A stretch of 64,000 bases of DNA, taken from contig OY781889.1 of the NCBI GenBank assembly GCA_963677185.1, positions 1,984,001 to 2,048,000 on the forward strand. The letters run 5' to 3'. Below, in pieces: positions 16,883 to 24,696 of the stretch. Position numbers and translations under genes: made by a program. Origin of the DNA: G963677185 sp963677185. Its GTDB lineage: Bacteria; Bacillota; Syntrophomonadia; Syntrophomonadales; Syntrophomonadaceae. The notes beneath the pieces are model-generated. The model saw only the letters and a program-made list of their open reading frames with translations. It searched no databases and was not told the DNA's origin. The first letter of the stretch is position 1. Every line of letters starts with the position of its first letter.

Positions 16883-16942
16883 CCCATGACTTCTGCATCT
16901 AACAGGAGTAATAGCGCTAATTAATAGTGAGGGGTGATATTT

Positions 16943-18247
16943 GTGCCATTGGACTTCGATGTTGAGCTGCACCAATTCGCAAGAATAAAGGTTATTGGTG
17001 TGGGCGGTGGCGGCAATAACGCGATTAACCGAATGATTGAGGCTGGCCTTAAAGGCGTTGAGTTTATTGTTGTTAACACCGACGCTCAAGCGCTATATGT
17101 ATCTGAAGCCGAAAAGAAAATTCAGATAGGAGAGAAGCTGACCAAGGGTTTAGGAGCAGGGGCCGATCCAGAAATCGGGAAAAAAGCCGCCCAGGAAAGT
17201 GAAGAAGAGCTCGTGCGCGCTCTTCAAGGAGCCGATATGATATTCCTCACAGCTGGAATGGGGGGAGGAACTGGAACCGGTGCTGCACCGATCATTGCGC
17301 GGCTGGCCCGCCAGCTGGGCGCCTTGACTGTTGGTGTGGTTACCAAGCCATTCACATTTGAAGGCCGCCGGCGTGGAGCGCAGGCCGAATTGGGGATTGA
17401 AGAGCTGAAAGCCGAACTGGACAGCCTTATTACTATTCCTAACGACAGACTTTTGCAAGTGGTCGAGAAAAGTACCGCCTTTAACGATGCTTTCAAGATC
17501 GCTGACGATATTCTGCGCCAGGGCGTCCAGGGTATTTCTGATCTTATTATTAAACCAGGTATCATCAACTGCGATTTTGCAGATGTGCAGACAATTATGC
17601 GTAATACAGGAACCGCTCTTATTGGTATAGGCAGGGCCAAAGGCGAAAACCGGGCTGTGGAAGCAGCCAAGCAAGCCATATCCAGCCCGTTGCTGGAAAC
17701 CTCAATACAGGGAGCCAAGGGAGTTCTCATCAACGTTAGCGGCAGCAACGACCTGGGATTGCTGGAAATCAACGAAGCTGCAGAGATTATTCACACCGCC
17801 GCCGATCCCGAAGCCAATATTATCTTCGGTGCCAGCATCAATGAAGACCTCGGTGAAGAAGTGCGCCTGACCATTATTGCTACCGGTTTTGATGCGGTCG
17901 CGTTAAGACAGCCGCAGAGAGCCAAGCCCCGGCCTACTACTCCTTCCGGACGTGATTTCGGACGCGAACCAGGCTACCAGCGCGAATCTGGATATAACCG
18001 GGAACAGCCGTACGGACGGGAAGCGCCATATACAAGAGACCAGCCCGCTGGAAGAGAGCAGCCATACAACCGCGAACAGCCCTTTGGAAGAGAGACTCCG
18101 CCGAAAGACCAATATTATCGTGAAACGCAACAAGTGCGTGAAACACTTAGAGACGCTCCTCCCAGGGATGCCGATCAGGATTCGCGCACCTATATTTCCG
18201 ACAAGGGAGACCTGCAGATCCCGGTATTTATCCGGAAAAATAAATAG
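16943..18247 (+). CDS. ftsZ: Cell division GTPase FtsZ
   Basis: A 434-residue tubulin homologue that polymerises into the Z ring. The GTP-binding GVGGGGNNAINRM, the tubulin signature GGGTGTGAAP and the T7 loop NCDFADVQTIM are intact. The C-terminal linker is unusual: residues 339-386 are eight tandem hexapeptides of the form [Y/F/A]xR[E/D]x[P/G], encoded by exactly 8 x 18 bases (17957-18100). The C-terminal conserved tail GDLQIPVFIRKNK, which binds SepF, FtsA or EzrA-type partners, is present. GTG at 16943 (MPLDFDV) is preferred to GTG 16934 because GAGGGG lies just upstream. No ftsA precedes it; another anchor such as SepF is expected elsewhere. Confidence 0.97.
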   Translation: MPLDFDVELHQFARIKVIGVGGGGNNAINRMIEAGLKGVEFIVVNTDAQALYVSEAEKKIQIGEKLTKGLGAGADPEIGKKAAQESEEELVRALQGADMIFLTAGMGGGTGTGAAPIIARLARQLGALTVGVVTKPFTFEGRRRGAQAELGIEELKAELDSLITIPNDRLLQVVEKSTAFNDAFKIADDILRQGVQGISDLIIKPGIINCDFADVQTIMRNTGTALIGIGRAKGENRAVEAAKQAISSPLLETSIQGAKGVLINVSGSNDLGLLEINEAAEIIHTAADPEANIIFGASINEDLGEEVRLTIIATGFDAVALRQPQRAKPRPTTPSGRDFGREPGYQRESGYNREQPYGREAPYTRDQPAGREQPYNREQPFGRETPPKDQYYRETQQVRETLRDAPPRDADQDSRTYISDKGDLQIPVFIRKNK

Positions 18248-18277
18248 TTATACGAAATCAAATATGACAATCAACTG

Positions 18278-18302
18278 GCCCGCCTGAATTGGCGGGCTTT
18301 TT
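18278..18302 (+). terminator. Rho-independent terminator after ftsZ
   Basis: GCCCGCC and GGCGGGC pair around a TGAATT loop and are followed by TTTTT. It lies 30 bases after the ftsZ stop codon and closes the dcw transcription unit. Confidence 0.93.
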
Positions 18303-18400
18303 AAATCAGGGTGAAGTTCTAGTTGCACAGGTAAACAATTCGTATGATTCAAAGAATCGTCAGCTTGTGTAACAAGAACGCGGTGTAATAAACATTTTGT

Positions 18401-18428
18401 TTGAACTTAAGTCGAAAAATAATGTAAC
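18401..18428 (+). promoter_or_regulatory. Weak candidate promoter upstream of dprA
   Basis: TTGAAC (18401-18406) and TGTAAC (18423-18428) are separated by 16 bases in the AT-rich gap between the ftsZ terminator and dprA. It is the best sigma-A-like pair I find in this gap (18303-18543), which otherwise shows nothing recognisable. Confidence 0.25.
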
Positions 18429-18543
18429 CATTAACAAAAAACTGGCGCATATATTGCTCATTATCCGAATTTGTGTTATTAATGGCAGTGGAGACTGATG
18501 TTTTTTAGCAGGAGCAACAAATTCTACAGCCGGGAGCAAGGTT

Positions 18544-19674
18544 TTGAAAGACAGGGACAGGCCATATTTATTATGGTTTCACCGGATATATAACCTGGGA
18601 AGACCAGGCATGGAGAAAATATACAGCTGTTTTGGCAGCTTTGAAAAGGCCTACCAGGCTGGGACCGAGCAATGGATTGCTGCCGGAATTGGCAGCAGCC
18701 TGGCCGCAGCAGTGGATCAGGAGCGAGACAGAATAGGCCCGAATGAAATAGCCCAGTTGCTTTATCAATGCGGCCAGAAAGTGCTCTGCTGCACCGATAT
18801 GGAATATCCCGCTCTTTTAAAAAGCATTCCCCGATATCCTTATGCCATTTACTATATAGGCAGCCTGGAAATGCTGAAGCGTCCGGCTATAGCCATAGTG
18901 GGTGCACGCCAGGCAAGCTCTTACGGGCGGGAGGTGGCCAGAAAGCTGGCTGCAGACCTCTCCAACGCGGGGACGTCAGTAGTAAGCGGAATGGCCAGGG
19001 GAATTGATTCCGAAGCCCACCGGGGAGCATTAACCGGAGTAGCATCGACCATAGCGGTGCTAGGCAGCGGTCTGGATATTGTTTATCCTGCAGAAAACAG
19101 GGGATTATTCAGGACGATTTGCGAACAGGGACTGGTTTTAAGCGAATATCCGCCCGGGACCAAACCCTTTCAGACCCATTTTCCCGCCCGCAACCGCATA
19201 ATATCGGGATTGTCCAGCGGAATCGTGGTAGTAGAGGCGCGGGCAAAAAGCGGATCGCTAATTACAGCTGATTTTGGGCTGGAGCAGGGCAGGGACGTCA
19301 TGGCAGTTCCAGGTCCGGTTACAAGCAGGTTAAGCGAAGGAACTCACGGCTTGCTCAAGCAGGGAGCGCGGCTGGTGGCCAGCGTCGAGGACATATGGGA
19401 TGAAACCGGCCTGCATCCCCTGCATTCCGGTGATTCAAACGGAACGCGGGAAGCCTGCCGTCAGATGAAAATTGATTACGAACCGCTTCGGCTGAATGAC
19501 AAGCAGAAAAAAATTGTTGAATGGCTGGAAGACGGCCCGAAAAACGTCGATGAACTCATGGCTGCAAGCGGATGGGACATAGGCTCCCTGGCTACGGTTT
19601 TACTTCAAATGGAAATATATGGACTTGTCAAGAGCAAGCCGGGAAATTACTATATCATGAGTACAGACCAATAA
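18544..19674 (+). CDS. dprA: DNA processing protein DprA
   Basis: A 376-residue DprA/Smf protein, which binds incoming single-stranded DNA and loads RecA during transformation. An N-terminal helical SAM-like region is followed by the Rossmann-like DprA core with IVGARQASSYGREVARKLA, VVSGMARGIDSEAHRGAL, AVLGSGLDIVYPAEN and FPARNRIISGLSSG; a C-terminal winged-helix (DprA-WH) domain covers about 320-376. The start is TTG at 18544 after GGGAGCAAGG. DprA is widespread even in species not known to be competent, so natural competence cannot be claimed. It is the first gene of the dprA-topA-trmFO unit. Confidence 0.93.
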   Translation: MKDRDRPYLLWFHRIYNLGRPGMEKIYSCFGSFEKAYQAGTEQWIAAGIGSSLAAAVDQERDRIGPNEIAQLLYQCGQKVLCCTDMEYPALLKSIPRYPYAIYYIGSLEMLKRPAIAIVGARQASSYGREVARKLAADLSNAGTSVVSGMARGIDSEAHRGALTGVASTIAVLGSGLDIVYPAENRGLFRTICEQGLVLSEYPPGTKPFQTHFPARNRIISGLSSGIVVVEARAKSGSLITADFGLEQGRDVMAVPGPVTSRLSEGTHGLLKQGARLVASVEDIWDETGLHPLHSGDSNGTREACRQMKIDYEPLRLNDKQKKIVEWLEDGPKNVDELMAASGWDIGSLATVLLQMEIYGLVKSKPGNYYIMSTDQ

Positions 19675-19694
19675 AATATGAAGAGGTGTGGTTA

Positions 19695-21770
19695 TTGTCA
19701 GATGCAACTTTGGTCATCGTTGAGTCGGCCGCCAAAGCCAAAACCCTGTCCAAGTTTTTAGGAAAGAACTATAAGGTTAAGGCATCAGTGGGACATGTCC
19801 GGGATTTGCCCAAAAGCAAGATGGGCATTGATGTCGATAACAACTATGAACCGCAATATATTACCATTCGTGGCAAAGGAGACCTGCTGAAAGAACTGCG
19901 GGCCGAGGCGAAAAAAGCCCGCGCAGTATTGCTGGCAACTGACCCTGACCGTGAAGGGGAAGCCATCGCCTGGCATCTGCAGCACCTGATGAATATCCCG
20001 GAAGATGCACGCTGCAGGGTTGAATTCCACGAAATTACTAAAGAAGCTGTTACTATGGCAATCAAGAAATCACGCACCGTTGACCGGGACCGGGTTGATG
20101 CCCAGCAAGCCAGAAGAGTTCTGGACCGGCTGGTAGGTTATAAGCTTTCTCCACTGTTGTGGGCCAAGGTTAAAAAAGGCCTTTCCGCAGGACGAGTGCA
20201 ATCGGTAACCGTTAAGATTATTTGCGACCGCGAACGTGAAATAAATGCCTTTGTACCGGTTGAGTACTGGACCATTGAGGCGATGCTGGCCGAAGGCCGG
20301 AAAAGCGCTTTCAAAGCCAGGCTGGTCGGATATAAAAAGGAAAAAATAGAGGTGGGCAGCGAGGCGGAAAAGAAGCGCATCATGTCAGAGCTTGAAAAGG
20401 CAAAATTTGTGGTCGCTGGATTGGAAAAGAAAGAAAAGAGGCGTAAGCCCAGCCCTCCATTTATCACCAGCACACTTCAACAAGAAGGTTCGCGCAAATT
20501 GAACTTTTTTGCCAAACGCACTATGAAAGTGGCCCAGGAGCTTTACGAAGGCCTGGAAATAGGCGGGGAAGGAACGATAGGGCTTATAAGCTACCTGCGT
20601 ACCGATTCGACCAGGGTTTCCAAAATTGCCCAGGATGAGACTCTTGATTATATTGGGCGTTTTTATGGCCAGGAATACATTCCGCCGGTTCCTAATGAAT
20701 ATAAAAGTAGGAAATCAGCCCAGGACGCTCATGAAGCCATTCGGCCCACTTCGGTCTGGCGCAGCCCGGACAGCTTGAAAGCTTATTTAAGCCGGGATCA
20801 GTATCGCCTGTACAAGCTCATCTGGGAGCGTTTTGTGGCCAGTCAGATGGCCTCCGCTGTTTATGACCAGATGACCATGGATATAGCCGCCGGCGCTTAT
20901 GATTTCAGGGCCAGTTCCTCCCAGCTGAAGTTTCCCGGATACAAAAAAGTATATGACGACAGCGACGAAGAGCAGGATAAGAATCCCCTGCCCGAGCTTA
21001 AAAAGGGAACCGGCTTGCAGGTGAAATCGCTGGAGGGAGAACAGCACTTCACTCAGCCGCCGCCACGTTTTACCGAAGCCAGCCTGGTGAGGTTTCTGGA
21101 GGAAAAGAATATCGGCCGGCCGAGTACCTATGCTCCTACAATTGATACCATCTTGAAGCGCAACTATGTGGAGCGCCGCAACCGGCAGTTTGTTCCAACG
21201 GAACTGGGATTTATCGTCGTTGATATGCTGAAGGACAACTTCAGCAACATTCTGGATATCGATTTTACAGCCCACATGGAAGAAGAGCTTGACCAGGTGG
21301 AAGAGGGCGCTATGGCCTGGAAAAAGGTAGTGGGGGAATTCTATGGGCCGTTTGCCGTCGAGGTCGAAAAGGCTTCTGTGGGTCTTGAAAAAATTGAAAT
21401 CAAGGATGAAGAGGCGGGCAGGCCCTGCCCGAAGTGTGAACAGCCGCTGCTTATCAAGAACGGCAGATTCGGCAAATTCATCGCATGTTCCGGCTTCCCG
21501 ACCTGCCGGTATACAGAATCAATGAATATGGAAACGGGAGTGCCCTGTCCCCGCTGCGGCAGCCCGGTAGTACAGCTGAAATCCCGCAAAGGCCGAATGT
21601 ATTTCGGCTGCAAATCATATCCCGAGTGCGAGTTCCGTTCCTGGAACCGGCCCACAGGCAAGAAATGCCCGGTTTGCGGGGACGCCATGGTTGAGAAAAC
21701 CAGTAAAGGCCAGATTGTAATCAGCTGTCAGAACAGCCAGTGCAAATACAAGGATGAAGAAAATGCCTGA
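19695..21770 (+). CDS. topA: DNA topoisomerase I TopA
   Basis: A 691-residue type IA topoisomerase that relaxes negative supercoils. The N-terminal TOPRIM domain has VIVESAAKAKTLSKFLG and the acidic DPDREGEAIAWHL; the catalytic tyrosine lies in ISYLRTDSTR. Three C-terminal four-cysteine zinc ribbons start at CPKCEQPL, CPRCGSPV and CPVCGDAM. The open frame extends upstream into dprA, but TTG 19695 follows AAGAGGTG at 6 bases and gives MSDATLVIVES, the family's normal start and the same length as B. subtilis TopA. Confidence 0.96.
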   Translation: MSDATLVIVESAAKAKTLSKFLGKNYKVKASVGHVRDLPKSKMGIDVDNNYEPQYITIRGKGDLLKELRAEAKKARAVLLATDPDREGEAIAWHLQHLMNIPEDARCRVEFHEITKEAVTMAIKKSRTVDRDRVDAQQARRVLDRLVGYKLSPLLWAKVKKGLSAGRVQSVTVKIICDREREINAFVPVEYWTIEAMLAEGRKSAFKARLVGYKKEKIEVGSEAEKKRIMSELEKAKFVVAGLEKKEKRRKPSPPFITSTLQQEGSRKLNFFAKRTMKVAQELYEGLEIGGEGTIGLISYLRTDSTRVSKIAQDETLDYIGRFYGQEYIPPVPNEYKSRKSAQDAHEAIRPTSVWRSPDSLKAYLSRDQYRLYKLIWERFVASQMASAVYDQMTMDIAAGAYDFRASSSQLKFPGYKKVYDDSDEEQDKNPLPELKKGTGLQVKSLEGEQHFTQPPPRFTEASLVRFLEEKNIGRPSTYAPTIDTILKRNYVERRNRQFVPTELGFIVVDMLKDNFSNILDIDFTAHMEEELDQVEEGAMAWKKVVGEFYGPFAVEVEKASVGLEKIEIKDEEAGRPCPKCEQPLLIKNGRFGKFIACSGFPTCRYTESMNMETGVPCPRCGSPVVQLKSRKGRMYFGCKSYPECEFRSWNRPTGKKCPVCGDAMVEKTSKGQIVISCQNSQCKYKDEENA

Positions 21771-23076
21771 ACCAGTCGCGGTCATCGGTGGTGGATTGGC
21801 AGGAGCGGAAGCCGCGTTCCGCCTGGCCTGCGAAGGAATACCGGTTCGCTTGTATGAAATGCGTCCCGGCAAAATGACCCCGGCTCATCGCACTGGTCTG
21901 CTGGGAGAACTGGTGTGCAGCAATTCGCTGAAGTCAGAAGCGGAAGCCAGCGCTCAGGGCATGCTGAAACAGGAGCTGCGGATGTTTAATTCACTGATCT
22001 TGCAGTGCGCGGACAAGGTCAGGGTGCCAGCAGGAGCGGCTCTGGCGGTTGACCGCGAGCGTTTTGCAGGACTGGTAACGGAAACATTGTCGGCCAACAG
22101 CCTGATTGAAATAGTTTGTGAAGAGGTCCAAAGCATACCGGATGCTGGAGTAGTGATTATAGCTACCGGCCCGCTGACTTCCGATGCTATGGCTTCCTGG
22201 CTGATGAAAGCCAGCGGCTCGGATAATCTTCACTTTTATGATGCTATAGCCCCCAGCCTGCTGCTGGACAGTGTTGATTTAGGAAAAGTATATAAAGCTT
22301 CGCGTTATGACCGGGGAACAGCCGACTATTATAATTGCCCGATGAACCGTGAGGAATATGAACGTTTCTACCAGGAACTGGTTGAAGCTGATACAAGAGC
22401 CGGGCGCGACTTTGAAAAGGGCGCTTTTTTTAATGCCTGCATGCCGGTCGAAGAAATTGCGGCCAGAGGCATTGACACATTGAGGTTCGGCACCATGCGT
22501 CCGGTAGGTCTTGATAACCCTTCCAGCGGAAATAAAGCTTATGCAGTTGTCCAGTTGCGTCAGGAGGATTTAGAGGGCAGAGTGTATGGCCTGGTTGGTT
22601 TTCAGACCAGACTTAAATGGCCTGAACAGCAGCGTGTATTCCGGATGATTCCCGGTCTCGAAAAGGCGGAATTTGTACGTTATGGAGCCATGCACCGCAA
22701 TACGTTCATTAACAGCCCCCGTCTGTTAAAAACCAGCCTGCAATTCAAAGCGCGCCCTTCATTATTGGCAGCTGGCCAGTTGATTGGAGTAGAGGGCTAT
22801 ATGGAATCGGCTGCTACTGGCATTCTGGCCGGGCTCAATGCCGCCCGGTTGTGCAACGGGAAATCTCCACTGGTTCTGCCTGATACCTGTATGCTTGGGG
22901 CGCTGGTGAATTATGTCTGTACTGCGAGGGAAGATCGCTTTCAGCCGATGAATGCCAATTTCGGGCTGCTGCCGGTCCTAAATAGTAGGATAAAAAATAA
23001 ACAGGAACGCTATTTGGAGATGTCCCGGCGCGGCATACAGGCATTAACAGAACTTTCAGAATTGTCGCCAAAATAA
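21763..23076 (+). CDS. trmFO: Folate/FAD-dependent tRNA (uracil-54-C5)-methyltransferase TrmFO
   Basis: A 437-residue flavoprotein that methylates U54 of the tRNA T-loop using methylene-tetrahydrofolate. The FAD-binding VAVIGGGLAGAEAAFRLA opens the protein; LVCSNSLKSE and KGAFFNACMPVEE carry the two conserved family cysteines; RPVGLDNP and GQLIGVEGYMESAATG are also typical. It overlaps the end of topA. ATG 21763 is preferred to ATG 21754 because the AAGGA ribosome site lies immediately before the upstream codon. Confidence 0.95.
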   Translation: MPEPVAVIGGGLAGAEAAFRLACEGIPVRLYEMRPGKMTPAHRTGLLGELVCSNSLKSEAEASAQGMLKQELRMFNSLILQCADKVRVPAGAALAVDRERFAGLVTETLSANSLIEIVCEEVQSIPDAGVVIIATGPLTSDAMASWLMKASGSDNLHFYDAIAPSLLLDSVDLGKVYKASRYDRGTADYYNCPMNREEYERFYQELVEADTRAGRDFEKGAFFNACMPVEEIAARGIDTLRFGTMRPVGLDNPSSGNKAYAVVQLRQEDLEGRVYGLVGFQTRLKWPEQQRVFRMIPGLEKAEFVRYGAMHRNTFINSPRLLKTSLQFKARPSLLAAGQLIGVEGYMESAATGILAGLNAARLCNGKSPLVLPDTCMLGALVNYVCTAREDRFQPMNANFGLLPVLNSRIKNKQERYLEMSRRGIQALTELSELSPK

Positions 23077-23161
23077 CTTGTAAAAAATTATTTCATATGA
23101 TAAGTTTCTATTTAAGCAAGTTGTTGGAAAAAGCCAGCATTAGAAAAAATTATCCTTGATG

Positions 23162-23190
23162 TTGATATCTTGAAATTATTGCAGTATGGT
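23162..23190 (+). promoter_or_regulatory. Putative sigma-A promoter for xerC-hslVU-codY
   Basis: TTGATA (23162-23167) and TATGGT (23185-23190) are spaced by 17 bases in the 158-bp gap after trmFO, about 45 bases before the xerC-like start codon. This would allow separate transcription of xerC-hslV-hslU-codY. Confidence 0.5.
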
Positions 23191-23234
23191 GTATGGCTGG
23201 CCATTAATGCGGATTCGGTCAAGGAGGGCGGTTT

Positions 23235-24146
23235 ATGATTATTGATTACGTCGACGGCTTCATTCAGAACCTGAAATCCAGCAAGAATGCCTCAGATCTT
23301 ACCCTGGTCAGCTACCGAACAGACCTGAAACAATTTTTTACATTTTTGACATTGGAAAACCAAATTGATGCAAGGTCCATTAGCAATGAACATATTAACT
23401 ATAAAAGCGTCAAAAAATACCTGGACGGAATCCAGCGTGATGGTTTCAGCCGGGCTACTATGGCCAGGAAACTGGCTACATTGCGTTCGTTCGTGCGTTT
23501 TTTATGCTGCCAGAACGTAATGCCTGGCAATCCCATTGCCAGTGTCGAGGTCCCGAAAAGCGACAAAGCAGTGAGCACCATTGACCTTGAAAATATCGAA
23601 GTCATCCTGTCAGCGCCTAATGAGGCCAAGGCAGCAGGAATGCGGGACAAAACCATTCTGGAGCTGTTATACTATACGCGCCTTCGCATTAGCGAGGTGG
23701 TCAGCATTGATCTGGACGATATTGATCTTAAAAAGAGGCTGGTCCGTGTTCGCGGCAAAGGAGACCGTGAAAAGCATTTTAGCATGGGGAAGCAGGTGCA
23801 GGCTTCGGTCGGGAAATACCTTGAACATGCAAGACCGGCCCTGGCATCAGATGCCAGCAAGAACGAGGGAGCTCTTTTTGTAAGCAAAAATGGCGTTCGC
23901 TTGACCGTGCGAGCAGTAAGAGGCATAATCAACAAGTACATTGATCGCATAGCAGCTGAACGTAAAACCAGTTCACAGGCTTTGAGATTTTCGGTTGCCT
24001 CCCAGTTTATTCTCGGAGGAGCCGACATAAAGACAGTTCAGGAGATGTTCGGTCTGGCCAGGGTGTCGGTTAGCCACCTGTATATGCAAATCGACAAGGA
24101 GAGACTGACACAGCAGCACGAAGAAATATTCAACCGGAGGTTGTAG
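23235..24146 (+). CDS. xerC: XerC/CodV-like tyrosine recombinase with altered active site
   Basis: A 303-residue tyrosine recombinase in the codV position between trmFO and hslV. XerC-type enzymes resolve chromosome dimers at dif. The N-terminal SAM-like core-binding domain (about 1-90) and the catalytic domain are both full length. Of the six conserved catalytic positions, Arg151 (LRISE), Lys175 (RGKG), Arg251 and Tyr283 are present, but the HxxR histidine is Gln248 (SQALR) and the GH histidine is Leu274 (MFGLARVS). The usual TGLR is TRLR. The gene has a good GGAGG site, so it is probably expressed. It may be weakened, dependent on a partner, or a structural/regulatory recombinase; a second canonical Xer elsewhere is likely. 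Confidence 0.88.
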   Translation: MIIDYVDGFIQNLKSSKNASDLTLVSYRTDLKQFFTFLTLENQIDARSISNEHINYKSVKKYLDGIQRDGFSRATMARKLATLRSFVRFLCCQNVMPGNPIASVEVPKSDKAVSTIDLENIEVILSAPNEAKAAGMRDKTILELLYYTRLRISEVVSIDLDDIDLKKRLVRVRGKGDREKHFSMGKQVQASVGKYLEHARPALASDASKNEGALFVSKNGVRLTVRAVRGIINKYIDRIAAERKTSSQALRFSVASQFILGGADIKTVQEMFGLARVSVSHLYMQIDKERLTQQHEEIFNRRL

Positions 24147-24147
24147 C

Positions 24148-24696
24148 ATGTATAAAGCGACCACCATTGTGGCAGTGCGGAAGAACGGGCAAGCCGCCAT
24201 CGCCGGAGATGGGCAGGTAACATTCGGGCAGAACATAATCATGAAGAATAATGCCAGCAAGATTCGCCGCTTGTATAACGGCAGGGTGATAGCCGGATTT
24301 GCGGGTTCAGTAGCAGATGCTTTCACCCTGTTTGACAAGTTTGAAGAAAAGCTGAAGGAATATAACGGCAATCTGACCAGGGCGGCCGTCGAAGTATCCA
24401 AGGAATGGCGGACGGACCGAGTTCTTAGGAGGCTGGAAGCCCAGCTGATTGTAGCCGATGCGGATAAAATGATAATTTTGTCCGGAGGCGGAGAGTTGAT
24501 TGAACCTGATGACGGAGTGGTGGCCATAGGTTCAGGAGGCCCATTTGCTCTGGCTGCCGCCCGGGCTCTATGCCTGCACACCGATATGCCGGCGGAACAG
24601 ATTGTCACGGAAGCCCTGAAAATTGCGGCGGGTATATGTGTATATACTAATGAACACATTACCGTTGAAATTGTTAACAGCGAACAAGGAGAATGA
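24148..24696 (+). CDS. hslV: ATP-dependent protease subunit HslV (ClpQ/CodW)
   Basis: A 182-residue proteasome-related peptidase that forms a double hexameric chamber opened by HslU. The mature N terminus is predicted at Thr5 in MYKATTIVAVRKNG, aligned with the catalytic Thr of E. coli HslV, so a four-residue propeptide must be removed. The GDGQVTFG and IGSGGPFALAAARAL motifs are typical. In B. subtilis CodW an N-terminal serine has been reported as nucleophile; here threonine is at the aligned place. One base separates it from xerC, and hslU begins right after its stop. Confidence 0.95.
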   Translation: MYKATTIVAVRKNGQAAIAGDGQVTFGQNIIMKNNASKIRRLYNGRVIAGFAGSVADAFTLFDKFEEKLKEYNGNLTRAAVEVSKEWRTDRVLRRLEAQLIVADADKMIILSGGGELIEPDDGVVAIGSGGPFALAAARALCLHTDMPAEQIVTEALKIAAGICVYTNEHITVEIVNSEQGE

